A stretch of 64,000 bases of DNA from Sphingopyxis sp. MWB1 (GTDB lineage: Bacteria > Pseudomonadota > Alphaproteobacteria > Sphingomonadales > Sphingomonadaceae), in NCBI RefSeq assembly GCF_000763945.1, contig NZ_JQFJ01000002.1, positions 1,911,501-1,975,500 on the forward strand. Direction: 5' to 3'. Both the position numbers and the translations under genes were made by a program. Below are positions 10,769 to 18,553 of the stretch, piece by piece. Each line of letters starts with the position of its first letter. Position 1 is the stretch's first letter. Under the pieces are notes generated by a model. It was not told the origin of the DNA and did no database searches. It saw only the letters and a program-made list of their open reading frames with translations.

Positions 10769-11494
10769 ATGGTTACATCTGGCATGAGCGGGCCGAAAGC
10801 CCCATCCGCAACCGACGAGCGCATTGCTGAACGCTTGCGTTTGAATTTAACAACAGAAGGAATGGTTGAAGCCGGGAGCACGGTCTCGGTGCTGGTCCAT
10901 AATTTGTCGGCGACGGGAATGCTGGTCGAAATGGGGCTTGATCTGCCACTTGGTCAGAGCGTTACCATTAGCCTGCCTGAAAGTTCAGCTGTGGCCGCGA
11001 CGATCGTATGGCGCAGCGATACGCTTTATGGATGTCGTTTCGATGACCCGCTTTCCCAAGCTGTGCTAAGCGCGGCTCAGCTTCGCAATCCTTTACCGTC
11101 GGATCTGGCTTCTCCCACCCTTATTGGCGCGTCCGAAGAACGCGAACCGCTGGCGGCTCGCCTGCGCCGCCTCCGCGAGGAGCGCGGCCTCAGCCTTGCC
11201 GGGCTGGCAACGCTTGCCGGGCTCAGCAAACCGAGCATCTGGGCTTGGGAAACAGGAAAAACGGCGCCGCGCATTAAAAGCCTCCAAGCCGTTGCCGCCG
11301 CCCTCGGCGTGACGGACGAAGAGCTTTACATGGGAAGAGGCGCAGCCGAATCTCCCGCCCCCTTTGCCGCAGGCGATGCCTCAGCCGTGGGTCAGAATCA
11401 CTTGCTCCGCGAACTGGTGGAAAGCAGCAAGCTTCGCATTGCCTCTGCAGCAGGCGTGGAGGCCCGCCGGGTGAGAATCACGATTGATCTTTAA
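10769..11494 (+). CDS. PilZ domain fused to an XRE-type helix-turn-helix, 241 aa
   Basis: Residues about 18-105 resemble a PilZ domain, with RIAER at 18-22 (RxxxR) and NLSATG near 45-50 (the N/DxSxxG motif) that together bind cyclic di-GMP in classical PilZ proteins. Residues about 128-185 form an XRE/Cro helix-turn-helix: LRRLREERGLSLAGLATLAG, then SKPSIWAWETGK. A C-terminal tail of about 55 residues has no recognisable domain. The combination suggests a DNA-binding protein that may respond to cyclic di-GMP. Whether the nucleotide is bound cannot be decided here. A second ATG at 10784 is an alternative start. The gene appears monocistronic, with a hairpin after it. Confidence 0.8.
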   Translation: MVTSGMSGPKAPSATDERIAERLRLNLTTEGMVEAGSTVSVLVHNLSATGMLVEMGLDLPLGQSVTISLPESSAVAATIVWRSDTLYGCRFDDPLSQAVLSAAQLRNPLPSDLASPTLIGASEEREPLAARLRRLREERGLSLAGLATLAGLSKPSIWAWETGKTAPRIKSLQAVAAALGVTDEELYMGRGAAESPAPFAAGDASAVGQNHLLRELVESSKLRIASAAGVEARRVRITIDL

Positions 11495-11532
11495 GGGCTT
11501 CTGGCCCGTCTAGCGCCTACGCGAAAGATAGA

Positions 11533-11560
11533 GACCGGGCGGGCCTTCCCTCGCCCGGTC
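11533..11560 (+). terminator. Hairpin between the PilZ-HTH gene and recQ
   Basis: GACCGGGCG and CGCCCGGTC form a perfect nine-base-pair stem around a ten-base loop. No T-tract follows, so it is a weak or structural terminator; it ends 20 bases before the recQ start. Confidence 0.45.
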
Positions 11561-11580
11561 AAACTGCCTATCCCCGGGCC

Positions 11581-13353
11581 ATGATTACCGACAACCTGCG
11601 CCCGCTTCTGAAAGCGACCTTTGGTTTTGACGCATTTCGTGGGCGGCAAGCGGATGTGATTGCGCGGGTCATGGCCAAGAACCATACACTCGCGGTCATG
11701 CCGACCGGCGCGGGAAAATCGTTGACCTATCAATTGCCGGCCGTCGCGAGGGATGGTTGTGTGGTGGTCGTCTCCCCTCTCATCGCCTTGATGCATGATC
11801 AGTTACGCGGAGCCCGGGCGGCGGGCATTCGCGCGGCAAGCCTGACGAGCGCCGATGCCGATCAGGCCGACACGCGCCAAGCCTATCGCGAAGGAGGCCT
11901 CGATCTCCTCTATGTTGCCCCCGAACGCGCTACGGGCGATGGCTTCCGAGCCTTGCTCGAAGCGCGCGCGCCCACGCTTTTCGCGATTGATGAAGCCCAT
12001 TGCGTCAGCGAATGGGGACATGATTTCCGCCCCGACTATCGCCTGTTGCGCCCATTGCTCGATGCGTTTCCCGCTGTGCCTCGGCTCGCGCTCACCGCTA
12101 CCGCCGACAAGCATACGCGCGAGGATATATTGGTGCAGCTCGGCATTCCCGCCGATGGACTCGTGCTCGCTGGTTTTGACCGGCCCAATATCCGTTACCG
12201 CATCCGTCCCCGCGTCAGCCCGTCGCGCCAGTTGAACGATTTCATCGCCGCCAATCCGGGCCCCGGAATTGTTTATGCCCCGACGCGCAATGGGACCGAA
12301 CGACTGGCCGCACAACTTGCCCAGACAACGGGCCGTCCCGTGGCTGCCTATCATGCCGGTCTCGACCCCGAACTTCGCGCGCGCGTTCAGCATGATTTCG
12401 TGGCGTCCGAAGACGGCATTGTCACCGCAACCGTGGCTTTTGGCATGGGGATCGACAAGCCCGATGTCCGCTTCGTCGCGCATGCGGGCCTGCCCAAGTC
12501 CATCGAAAGCTATTATCAGGAAACCGGACGCGCGGGACGGGATGGCGACCCGGCGGAAGCGCTGATGCTGTGGGGTGCGGACGATTTTGCGCGCGCGCGC
12601 ATGCGGCTGGCCGAACTGCCGGAAGCACGCATAGCCAGCGAGCGAGCGCGGCTGAACGCCTTGGCCGCGCTGGTGGAAACGGTTGAATGCCGACGTGCCC
12701 TGTTACTTCGCCATTTTGGAGAGTCCCCGCCGCCCCGCTGCGGCAACTGCGACAATTGCCTGGAACCGCCAGCCCAGCTCGACGTGTCGATACTGGCGCA
12801 GAAACTGCTTTCGGCGGTGTATCGCACCGGCCAAAGCTATGGCGCGAGCCATGTCGAAGCGGTGCTGACCGGACGCCGGGACGAGCGGATCGAGGCACGC
12901 GGCCATGATCGCCTGTCGGTTTTTGGCATTGTGGAGGGCGAAGAAGCGCGACTGATAAAGCCATTGGTCCGAAGCTTGATGGCCCGTGAAGCGCTCGACA
13001 CCACGGAGCATGGCGGCTTGACGCTGGGTCCGGCAGCCCGCCCCGTTTTGAAGGGGGAGGCACCGGTGCTGATGGCCGAGCCGCCCGCACGGCGAACCAA
13101 GCGCGCTGCGAATGGAAGCGCGGCGTTGAACCCGGTGGGGGATCCATTGTTCGAGGCACTGCGTGCCACGCGCCGCGAGCTGGCGATTGAGGCCGGCGTC
13201 CCGCCTTATGTCATTTTCCACGATGCAGCGCTTCGTGCGATGACAGACGAACGGCCGACCTCGCTCCGCGCCATGGGCCAAATCCCCGGTGTAGGAACAA
13301 AGAAGCTCGAAGCCTGGGGGGAGGCCTTTCTGGCCGTCATTCGCCGCTTCTGA
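11581..13353 (+). CDS. recQ: ATP-dependent DNA helicase RecQ, 590 aa
   Basis: This 3'-5' helicase handles recombination intermediates and stalled forks. The helicase core has MPTGAGKS (Walker A, residues 40-47), the DEAH box near 140, SLTSADA, TATA motif III, and motif VI QETGRAGRDGDPAEA. The RecQ zinc-binding region follows (CRRALLLRHFGE, then CGNCDNC), then the winged-helix RQC region. A C-terminal HRDC domain (about residues 515-590) carries PPYVIFHDAALRAM and the helix-hairpin-helix-like PGVGTKKLEAWG. All expected parts are present and the length is typical. Its own promoter probably lies in the 86 bases after the PilZ-HTH gene. Confidence 0.95.
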   Translation: MITDNLRPLLKATFGFDAFRGRQADVIARVMAKNHTLAVMPTGAGKSLTYQLPAVARDGCVVVVSPLIALMHDQLRGARAAGIRAASLTSADADQADTRQAYREGGLDLLYVAPERATGDGFRALLEARAPTLFAIDEAHCVSEWGHDFRPDYRLLRPLLDAFPAVPRLALTATADKHTREDILVQLGIPADGLVLAGFDRPNIRYRIRPRVSPSRQLNDFIAANPGPGIVYAPTRNGTERLAAQLAQTTGRPVAAYHAGLDPELRARVQHDFVASEDGIVTATVAFGMGIDKPDVRFVAHAGLPKSIESYYQETGRAGRDGDPAEALMLWGADDFARARMRLAELPEARIASERARLNALAALVETVECRRALLLRHFGESPPPRCGNCDNCLEPPAQLDVSILAQKLLSAVYRTGQSYGASHVEAVLTGRRDERIEARGHDRLSVFGIVEGEEARLIKPLVRSLMAREALDTTEHGGLTLGPAARPVLKGEAPVLMAEPPARRTKRAANGSAALNPVGDPLFEALRATRRELAIEAGVPPYVIFHDAALRAMTDERPTSLRAMGQIPGVGTKKLEAWGEAFLAVIRRF

Positions 13354-13415
13354 TCCGCGCGGCTGGGCGGCTTTCGCGCTTGTCAGTAGCGACTGCGGCC
13401 CTATAGATCGCGGAT

Positions 13416-13850
13416 ATGAGCGATTTTCGAAACTTGTCTGCCGACTATAGCGTTGCCCCGCAAATCTCGCTGGAGCATGTCCCAGCCGCTAAGGCTGCTG
13501 GCTTTGCCATGATTGTGAACAACCGCCCCGACGGCGAAGATCCGTCGGCACCGCAAGATGCGGATATCGCATCCGCCTGTGCGGAGGCAGGACTCGCTTA
13601 TGCTGCCATCCCCATTGGCCATTCCGGTTTCAGCCATGCTCAGCTCGATGCGCTGGACGGACTGACGCAGGATAGTCAAGGGCCGATACTGGCCTATTGC
13701 CGGTCCGGAACCCGCTCGACCCATTTATGGGCGCTGGCGCGCGCACGCGCGGGAGACGATGTCGATGCCATTTGCAACGCCGCCTCCGCCGCTGGCTATG
13801 ATCTTTCAGGGCTGCGCCCCATGATGGACGCCCTCGCAGGCCGAGCGTGA
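13416..13850 (+). CDS. TIGR01244-type phosphatase/sulfurtransferase-like protein, 144 aa
   Basis: A single-domain protein with a phosphatase/rhodanese-like active loop, AYCRSGTRS, whose Cys would be the nucleophile. An N-terminal segment FAMIVNNRPDGEDP is typical of the TIGR01244 family (the domain found fused to Blh/ETHE1-like proteins). Whether it acts as a phosphatase or persulfide transferase is not settled for the family. It begins a run of four plus-strand genes that overlap or nearly touch: this gene, a small membrane-anchored protein, a sterol desaturase-family protein and MmcB. Confidence 0.75.
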   Translation: MSDFRNLSADYSVAPQISLEHVPAAKAAGFAMIVNNRPDGEDPSAPQDADIASACAEAGLAYAAIPIGHSGFSHAQLDALDGLTQDSQGPILAYCRSGTRSTHLWALARARAGDDVDAICNAASAAGYDLSGLRPMMDALAGRA

Positions 13851-14293
13851 CCACAACCCTGTTGGCTCAGACAGGGGCTTCGCTGATTGTGGTGCTCTTT
13901 GTCGCATGGCTGGTCAAGGCCATGGGCCTTGGTCATGAGGCCCGGATCAAGGATGATGCTCATGCCATTGGGCTGGCCGAAGACGCCGAACCAGGCTTTG
14001 GCGGGACCGAGGTCGCTCGTGACCGCGCGGGCTTTGCCGCGCTGATTGACAATGGCCAAGGGCAAATGATGCTCGTTCGCGCGCACGGCAATCATTTTGC
14101 CGCGCGTCCGGTCGATACGCAAACAATCGTCCGCCTCGACAAATATTTCCTGATCCTGTCGAGTCCCGATCGCCGTTTCGGGACCGTCACGCTAAATCTT
14201 GGTAAGGAGGCCGGCCGATGGGCGAGCCGGATGCGGCGTCTTGCACCGAATCTTCCCCAGGCGGCCCACGATTCGGTAGTTCGACAGGTATAA
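13847..14293 (+). CDS. Hypothetical membrane-anchored protein, 148 aa
   Basis: It starts with GTG at 13847, overlapping the previous stop codon. One transmembrane helix lies at about residues 9-27 (GASLIVVLFVAWLVKAMG). The remaining soluble domain of about 115 residues has no motif I recognise; it contains ARDRAGFAALIDNGQGQMML and an Arg-rich C-terminal segment that could face a membrane or nucleic acid. Conserved neighbours of this kind usually encode small inner-membrane proteins. Function unknown. Confidence 0.6.
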   Translation: MTTTLLAQTGASLIVVLFVAWLVKAMGLGHEARIKDDAHAIGLAEDAEPGFGGTEVARDRAGFAALIDNGQGQMMLVRAHGNHFAARPVDTQTIVRLDKYFLILSSPDRRFGTVTLNLGKEAGRWASRMRRLAPNLPQAAHDSVVRQV

Positions 14294-14299
14294 GCGGTC

Positions 14300-15220
14300 A
14301 TGGCTGAACTTCCTGACCCCGTAATCTACGCCGTTCCAGCTTTCATTCTTCTGCTGATTGCGGAGATGATAGTTGCGCGTCGGCGGGATCCGCGCCGCTA
14401 TGAAGCACGCGATACGTTGACGTCACTGCTACTGGGCACAGGCAGCCAGGTTGCCGGGGCCCTGTTTGGGGCCGCCATTGTCGGCATGGCGCTGTGGGTC
14501 CATCAGTTTCGGCTTTTCGACATTGGCCTTGGCTTTGAGCGCTGGTGGTGGGCCTGGCTGCTCTGCTTCGTTCTGGACGATCTGGCTTATTATGTCTTTC
14601 ACCGCAGCGCGCATCGCATTCGCTGGTTCTGGGCAAGCCATGTTATTCATCACAGCAGCCAGCATTATAATCTGTCGACGGCGCTGCGGCAGACATGGAC
14701 GGGCTTTTTCAGCCTGGGATTCCTCTTCCGCCTGCCGCTGTTTCTGATCGGCTTTCCGCCAGCGATGGTCTTTTTCTGCGCGGGGCTGAACCTCATCTAT
14801 CAATTCTGGATTCATACCGAAGCCATTGGGCGCATGCCGCGCTGGTTTGAGGCGGTGATGAACAGCCCGTCGCATCACCGCGTCCATCACGGCGTGAATC
14901 CCTGCTATCTCGACGCCAATTATGCGGGGGTCTTCATCATCTGGGACCGGATGTTCGGCAGTTTTGTGCCCGAACGCGACGAGGAGCCGGTGCGCTATGG
15001 CATTGTCCGGCAATTGGGCAGTTTCAACATATTATGGGCGGCTTTCCATGAATGGGCGGGGATCGCCAAAGATGTCTGGTCCGCACCCTGGCGCCACAAA
15101 TTATCCTATCTGTGGCGCGAACCCGGCTGGAGCCACGACGGCAGCCGCCAGACCAGCGCGATGATCAAGGCGCGGTGGCAGGCAGCGCAAGCGCCCGACA
15201 GAAATCGCGCCGATCCATGA
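14300..15220 (+). CDS. Sterol desaturase/fatty acid hydroxylase-family protein, 306 aa
   Basis: An integral membrane di-iron oxygenase. The histidine clusters needed to bind two iron atoms are present: HRSAH, then HVIHH with a further His in SQHYN, and HHRVHH. About four hydrophobic segments surround them, with an N-terminal helix (YAVPAFILLLIAEMIVA). The family hydroxylates or desaturates sterols, carotenoids or acyl chains; the substrate is not readable from sequence. The stop overlaps the start of the next gene (ATGA), so it is coupled to mmcB. Confidence 0.85.
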   Translation: MAELPDPVIYAVPAFILLLIAEMIVARRRDPRRYEARDTLTSLLLGTGSQVAGALFGAAIVGMALWVHQFRLFDIGLGFERWWWAWLLCFVLDDLAYYVFHRSAHRIRWFWASHVIHHSSQHYNLSTALRQTWTGFFSLGFLFRLPLFLIGFPPAMVFFCAGLNLIYQFWIHTEAIGRMPRWFEAVMNSPSHHRVHHGVNPCYLDANYAGVFIIWDRMFGSFVPERDEEPVRYGIVRQLGSFNILWAAFHEWAGIAKDVWSAPWRHKLSYLWREPGWSHDGSRQTSAMIKARWQAAQAPDRNRADP

Positions 15221-15687
15221 ACAGCGGAGCCGTAACGGCCCCCGAGGTGGCGCGCGGTGTCTGCCGCCTGTTCGCGCAGGCGGGGCTGGTTGCCCTTCCC
15301 GAAGTCCCCTTGCCCAATGGGCGCCGTACCGACCTCACCGCCATTGATGCCAAAGGCAACATCATCATCGTCGAAATCAAGGTCAGCCGCGCCGATTTGC
15401 ACGGCGATGCCAAATGGCCCGATTATTGTGACTGGTGCGACAAATTTTACTGGGCACTCGCCCCCGGGCTCGATCCCGCCATTCTGAGCGAGGAAGCCTA
15501 TCGTCCCGAAAGCTCGGGCCTTATCGTTGCCGATCGCTATGGCGCCGCCATTGTCCGCGAGGCGCAGGACTGCAAGCTGGCACCCGCACGCCGCAAGGCA
15601 GAGCTCTTGCGGATCGGACGGCTGGCGATACGCCGGTCGATGATCGCCGCCGACCCCGATCTTGCCGCGGGCTGGAGAGAAGGCTGA
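15217..15687 (+). CDS. mmcB: MmcB-family DNA repair protein, 156 aa
   Basis: The protein matches the MmcB family, a PD-(D/E)xK nuclease-like fold known from Caulobacter as a DNA-damage-inducible gene. Visible motifs are RRTDLTAID (the Asp of the nuclease core) and IIIVEIKVSRADL (the ExK element), followed by GDAKWPDYCDWCDKFYWALA. The ATG at 15217 overlaps the TGA of the sterol desaturase-family gene. No SOS box was found directly before it, as expected for a distal operon gene. It converges on ribE with 54 bases between the stops. Confidence 0.85.
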   Translation: MNSGAVTAPEVARGVCRLFAQAGLVALPEVPLPNGRRTDLTAIDAKGNIIIVEIKVSRADLHGDAKWPDYCDWCDKFYWALAPGLDPAILSEEAYRPESSGLIVADRYGAAIVREAQDCKLAPARRKAELLRIGRLAIRRSMIAADPDLAAGWREG

Positions 15688-15741
15688 GGACCCCAACACC
15701 CTGCGCCTCATGCCGGGGCAGAGGGTGCGATGAAATGGCTG

Positions 15742-16359
15742 TCAGGCGGCGCGTGCCTGCATCCGCGCCAGATAGCGCGCCAATATATCAATCTCCAGAT
15801 TGACCGGGCGGCCGGGGGCCGCTTCGTTCAGCGTCGTCATTTCCTGGGTGTGCGGAATGATATTGAGCGTGAAATGCGCGCTGCCATCCGCCTGATCCTC
15901 CACCGCATTCACGGTCAGCGAAATACCATCGAGCGTGATCGAGCCTTTGGGGGCAATATGGGGTGCGAGGGACGCCGGAGTCTCGACCGTCAATTTGACG
16001 CTGTCGCCCGCCGGTTCGACGGCGACAATGTGGCCGACCGCATCGACATGGCCGGTGACAATATGGCCACCCAGCTCGTCCCCGACCTTGAGCGCACGTT
16101 CCAGATTAAGACGCCGACCGGCATCCCACATGGCAGGCGCCGTGCAGGCCAGTGTCTCGGCGCTGGCATCGATGGCGAACCAGTTTCCCCCGTCGTCGCG
16201 TCCCTTGTCGACCACCGTCAGGCATGCGCCGGAACAGGCAATGGACGCACCCAGATCAATCGAGTCGACATCAAAGGCCGTCGATATGACCAGACGGGTA
16301 TCGCCGCGATCCTCGCGGCTGCGAATGGTGCCGATGTCGGTGATGATGCCGGTGAACAT
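15742..16359 (-). CDS. ribE: Riboflavin synthase (alpha chain), 205 aa
   Basis: It converts two molecules of 6,7-dimethyl-8-ribityllumazine to riboflavin. The typical N-terminus MFTGIITDIG opens the first of two similar lumazine-binding barrels. ACSGACLTVVD and GGHIVTGHVDAVG mark the substrate site and the start of the second barrel, and ITLDGISLTVN is the matching motif of repeat two. Length is standard for a homotrimeric synthase. It follows ribD with a six-base gap, so both are co-transcribed. I found no FMN riboswitch around the pair. Confidence 0.94.
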   Translation of the reverse strand: MFTGIITDIGTIRSREDRGDTRLVISTAFDVDSIDLGASIACSGACLTVVDKGRDDGGNWFAIDASAETLACTAPAMWDAGRRLNLERALKVGDELGGHIVTGHVDAVGHIVAVEPAGDSVKLTVETPASLAPHIAPKGSITLDGISLTVNAVEDQADGSAHFTLNIIPHTQEMTTLNEAAPGRPVNLEIDILARYLARMQARAA

Positions 16360-16365
16360 ATGTGC

Positions 16366-17343
16366 CTATCCTTTGCTGACCCGCTCGTAGACGTCGAGCC
16401 GGTCGCTGCCAAGCATATGACTGTCCATCAGGCGCCAGCGGCCATGGGCCTCTGCCAGATCGGCCAGACCGATATCGCCCAGCGCAGCGCGCCCCGCCCC
16501 GATGAGGATAGGCGCGCGATAGAGAAGCAGGCGGTCGACCCGGTCGGCGGCGAGAAAAGCCGCCGCGGCCCCGGCTCCGCCCTCGACCAACAGCGAATTG
16601 ACCTCGTTCATCGAATCCTCCGGCCGAGACACCGCCGTCCAGCCGTCAGGCGCCATCCCGCTTGTGAGGAGATATTTCCGGGGCGAATGATGTTCCAGCC
16701 CCGCCAGCCGCACATCGAGCCGCGGGGCATCAGCGGTCAATGTACCGCGCCCGACCAGAATCGCCTCATGTCGTGCACGCTCCAGATGCGCATGGGCCCG
16801 CGCGCGTTCACCGGTGATCCAACGACTTGATCTGTCTGCCATCGCGATGCGCCCGTCGAGCGATGTTGCCAGTTTGAGCGTGACAAAGGATCGCGCAGCG
16901 GTAGCGCGGGTCCACCAAGGCGCCATGATCGCACGGGCCTGAGCCGCACCGACACCCTCACGAACCTCAATTCCTGCTGCGCGGAGACGGGCGATACCCG
17001 CGCCATCAGTTCGCGGATCGGGGTCCCGCGTGCCAATTACGACATGCGCGACGCCAGCCCCGATCAAAAGATCCGCGCAGCAGGAGCCGCGCGGGCTTTC
17101 ATGTGCGCAGGGCTCCAAAGTCACATAGGCAGTTGCGCCGCGCGCAGCAGAACCCGCCTGATCGAGCGCGACAGCCTCGGCATGCGGGCGCCCGCCCGGC
17201 TGAGTCCAGCCGCGTCCGACAACCCGGCCATTGTTCAGTATCAGGCACCCGACATTCGGATTTGGAGCGGCCGACATGCGACCCCGATCCGCCAGAGCAA
17301 CGGTCGCCGCCATCCAGTCCGCATCTTCAAAAGGGCGCTGCAT
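16366..17343 (-). CDS. ribD: Bifunctional riboflavin biosynthesis protein RibD (deaminase/reductase), 325 aa
   Basis: It performs steps two and three of riboflavin synthesis. The N-terminal cytidine-deaminase-like domain (about 1-145) has the zinc motif HAEAVAL and the Cys pair in PCAHESPRGSCC. The C-terminal reductase domain (about 150-325) carries FVTLKLATSLDGRIA and the NADPH-binding LLVEGGAGAAAAFL. Length is slightly under the usual 360 because the reductase domain is compact. The gene lies six bases after a hypothetical membrane protein and six bases before ribE, giving a three-gene unit. Confidence 0.93.
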   Translation of the reverse strand: MQRPFEDADWMAATVALADRGRMSAAPNPNVGCLILNNGRVVGRGWTQPGGRPHAEAVALDQAGSAARGATAYVTLEPCAHESPRGSCCADLLIGAGVAHVVIGTRDPDPRTDGAGIARLRAAGIEVREGVGAAQARAIMAPWWTRATAARSFVTLKLATSLDGRIAMADRSSRWITGERARAHAHLERARHEAILVGRGTLTADAPRLDVRLAGLEHHSPRKYLLTSGMAPDGWTAVSRPEDSMNEVNSLLVEGGAGAAAAFLAADRVDRLLLYRAPILIGAGRAALGDIGLADLAEAHGRWRLMDSHMLGSDRLDVYERVSKG

Positions 17344-17349
17344 AAGCCG

Positions 17350-17817
17350 CTATCGTTGCTCCGTGTCGCCCGACTGCGGCCCTCGCGCAGCCCGTTCGGC
17401 CAGAGTAGAACGCTGGGGGGAGTTCGGTCTTGTTCCGATCTCATCGGTATCCGGGCCTAACGTCTCGCGCGTTACCTTGTCTGCCTCTGCCGAATCATAT
17501 TCGACCCCCATCATGTCCGCGAGTTTTTGATATTGCGCCCGACGCTCCGCGTTCCGACGAGTCGTCTCCTTTGCCCGCGCCACCCAGTCCGCGCGCACAT
17601 CGGATTCCGAGCGATCGGCAGTCCAATTCTCGAAATAGATAATCTGCGGCTTGGGGCGCTCATAAGGAACAATATATTTGGAAAGGCCGTAAAAAATGAC
17701 GAGCGAAATCGCCACAGCGAGCCCCCACAAGGGCCAGCGATGCGGACGAGGCTGGCGTATATAGTCCCAAAAGTCCGAGAAGCCGCCCGTAATGTCGACG
17801 TTGCTGAACAGTTTCAT
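17350..17817 (-). CDS. Hypothetical single-pass membrane protein upstream of ribD, 155 aa
   Basis: One transmembrane helix lies at about residues 29-49 (LWGLAVAISLVIFYGLSKY), preceded by a short, probably cytoplasmic, N-terminus. After it comes YFENWTADRSESDVRADWV and a charged, Ala/Arg/Glu-rich helical region, then a disordered Pro/Ser/Arg-rich tail. No enzymatic motif is visible. It is the first gene of the ribD-ribE unit with only six bases between genes. I do not recognise a named family. Confidence 0.65.
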   Translation of the reverse strand: MKLFSNVDITGGFSDFWDYIRQPRPHRWPLWGLAVAISLVIFYGLSKYIVPYERPKPQIIYFENWTADRSESDVRADWVARAKETTRRNAERRAQYQKLADMMGVEYDSAEADKVTRETLGPDTDEIGTRPNSPQRSTLAERAARGPQSGDTEQR

Positions 17818-17985
17818 GCTGTCCGTCTTAGGTGATGTTCCATCACTTTGCGAGAGGAACGGCGCCTGTGGCCTCCATCATCAAAGAGCCAAAATGTGGC
17901 GCGGCCACCCATTGATTGCAAAATCTGCAATACCAAATGTGCAATTAGCAGTTGCGAAATTCATTGTGCACTGCAATATCACACT

Positions 17986-18046
17986 TGCCTTTTAGGCATC
18001 CTCTCCCAAAAACTTTTCGGGCCGCCCTTGGGCGGCCCTTTTTTTC
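17986..18046 (+). ncRNA. Candidate small RNA with anti-Shine-Dalgarno stretch
   Basis: Between the divergent start of the ribD-side gene and the end of the thioesterase gene lies a compact structure. It has a small hairpin (TGCC-TTTTA-GGCA), then an unpaired ATCCTCTCCCAAAAACTTTT, then a strong terminator hairpin and T-tract. CCTCTCCC is complementary to Shine-Dalgarno sequences. A weak -35/-10 pair (TTGCGA at 17952-17957, CAATAT at 17974-17979, 16-base spacer) would start transcription near 17986, giving about 60 nt. No ORF with a ribosome-binding site precedes the terminator on this strand. Architecture resembles trans-acting bacterial sRNAs; identity with a known family was not established. 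Confidence 0.5.
18019..18046 (+). terminator. Strong intrinsic terminator
   Basis: GGGCCGCCC and GGGCGGCCC pair as a nine-base stem (two-base loop, or eight pairs with a tetraloop), followed directly by seven or more T residues. The T-tract is on the plus strand, so it ends a plus-strand transcript, although no plus-strand protein gene is present. Confidence 0.9.
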
Positions 18047-18076
18047 GACCTTTTTGGTTGAGAGTGATTTGGCGCC

Positions 18077-18550
18077 TTAAGACCCCTGAGGCTGTATCGG
18101 CATAACGGGCTCAAAACGGCGGACTTCTGCGATAAAACTGCCGGGCAGCAATACCGCCTCGCCATTGTCGCGGTCGATATGTGCATAGACAATCTCAATA
18201 TCGGTCAACCGATCCGCTTCCCGGAAAATGGCGCAGTGAACAGTGAAGCGCGTGCGTTCAAATCGGCTGATCCGGGCGGCAATAGTGATTCGGTCATCCA
18301 GCCGCGCCGGAGCATGATAATCGATTTCGCAATGATATTCGCGAATATCTGTACCATATTGGTTAAAATATAGCCCAGGCTGCCCCGCCCCCAAAGCGCG
18401 AAAATATTCGGTTACGCCGATATCGGCATAGACGAGGTAATTGGCGTTGAAGACGATCTGCTGACCATCAATCTCGTTGAAACGGACGCGCACCGTTTCG
18501 CGAACCGGGAAATGGGCAAGGGGAACATCCTGACGCAAGGCGGCGGCCAT
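18077..18550 (-). CDS. YbgC-like acyl-CoA thioesterase, 157 aa
   Basis: A hot-dog fold thioesterase of the 4HBT/YbgC type. The key motif is FNEIDGQQIVFNANYLVYAD, where the Asp in EID is the catalytic residue (TDAGGVVYHANYL in YbgC). The rest has the usual EIDYHAPARLDD strand region. Such enzymes hydrolyse acyl-CoA or acyl-ACP; the chain-length preference is unknown. The start lies three bases after the stop of the Xaa-Pro aminopeptidase gene, so the two are co-transcribed. The coding region ends 30 bases from the terminator at 18019-18046, which can also fold on this strand. Confidence 0.85.
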   Translation of the reverse strand: MAAALRQDVPLAHFPVRETVRVRFNEIDGQQIVFNANYLVYADIGVTEYFRALGAGQPGLYFNQYGTDIREYHCEIDYHAPARLDDRITIAARISRFERTRFTVHCAIFREADRLTDIEIVYAHIDRDNGEAVLLPGSFIAEVRRFEPVMPIQPQGS

Positions 18551-18553
18551 GCC

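Noticed and set aside
15688..17349. FMN riboswitch for the riboflavin genes
   Set aside because: No conserved RFN-element motifs were recognised near ribD, ribE or their upstream gene.
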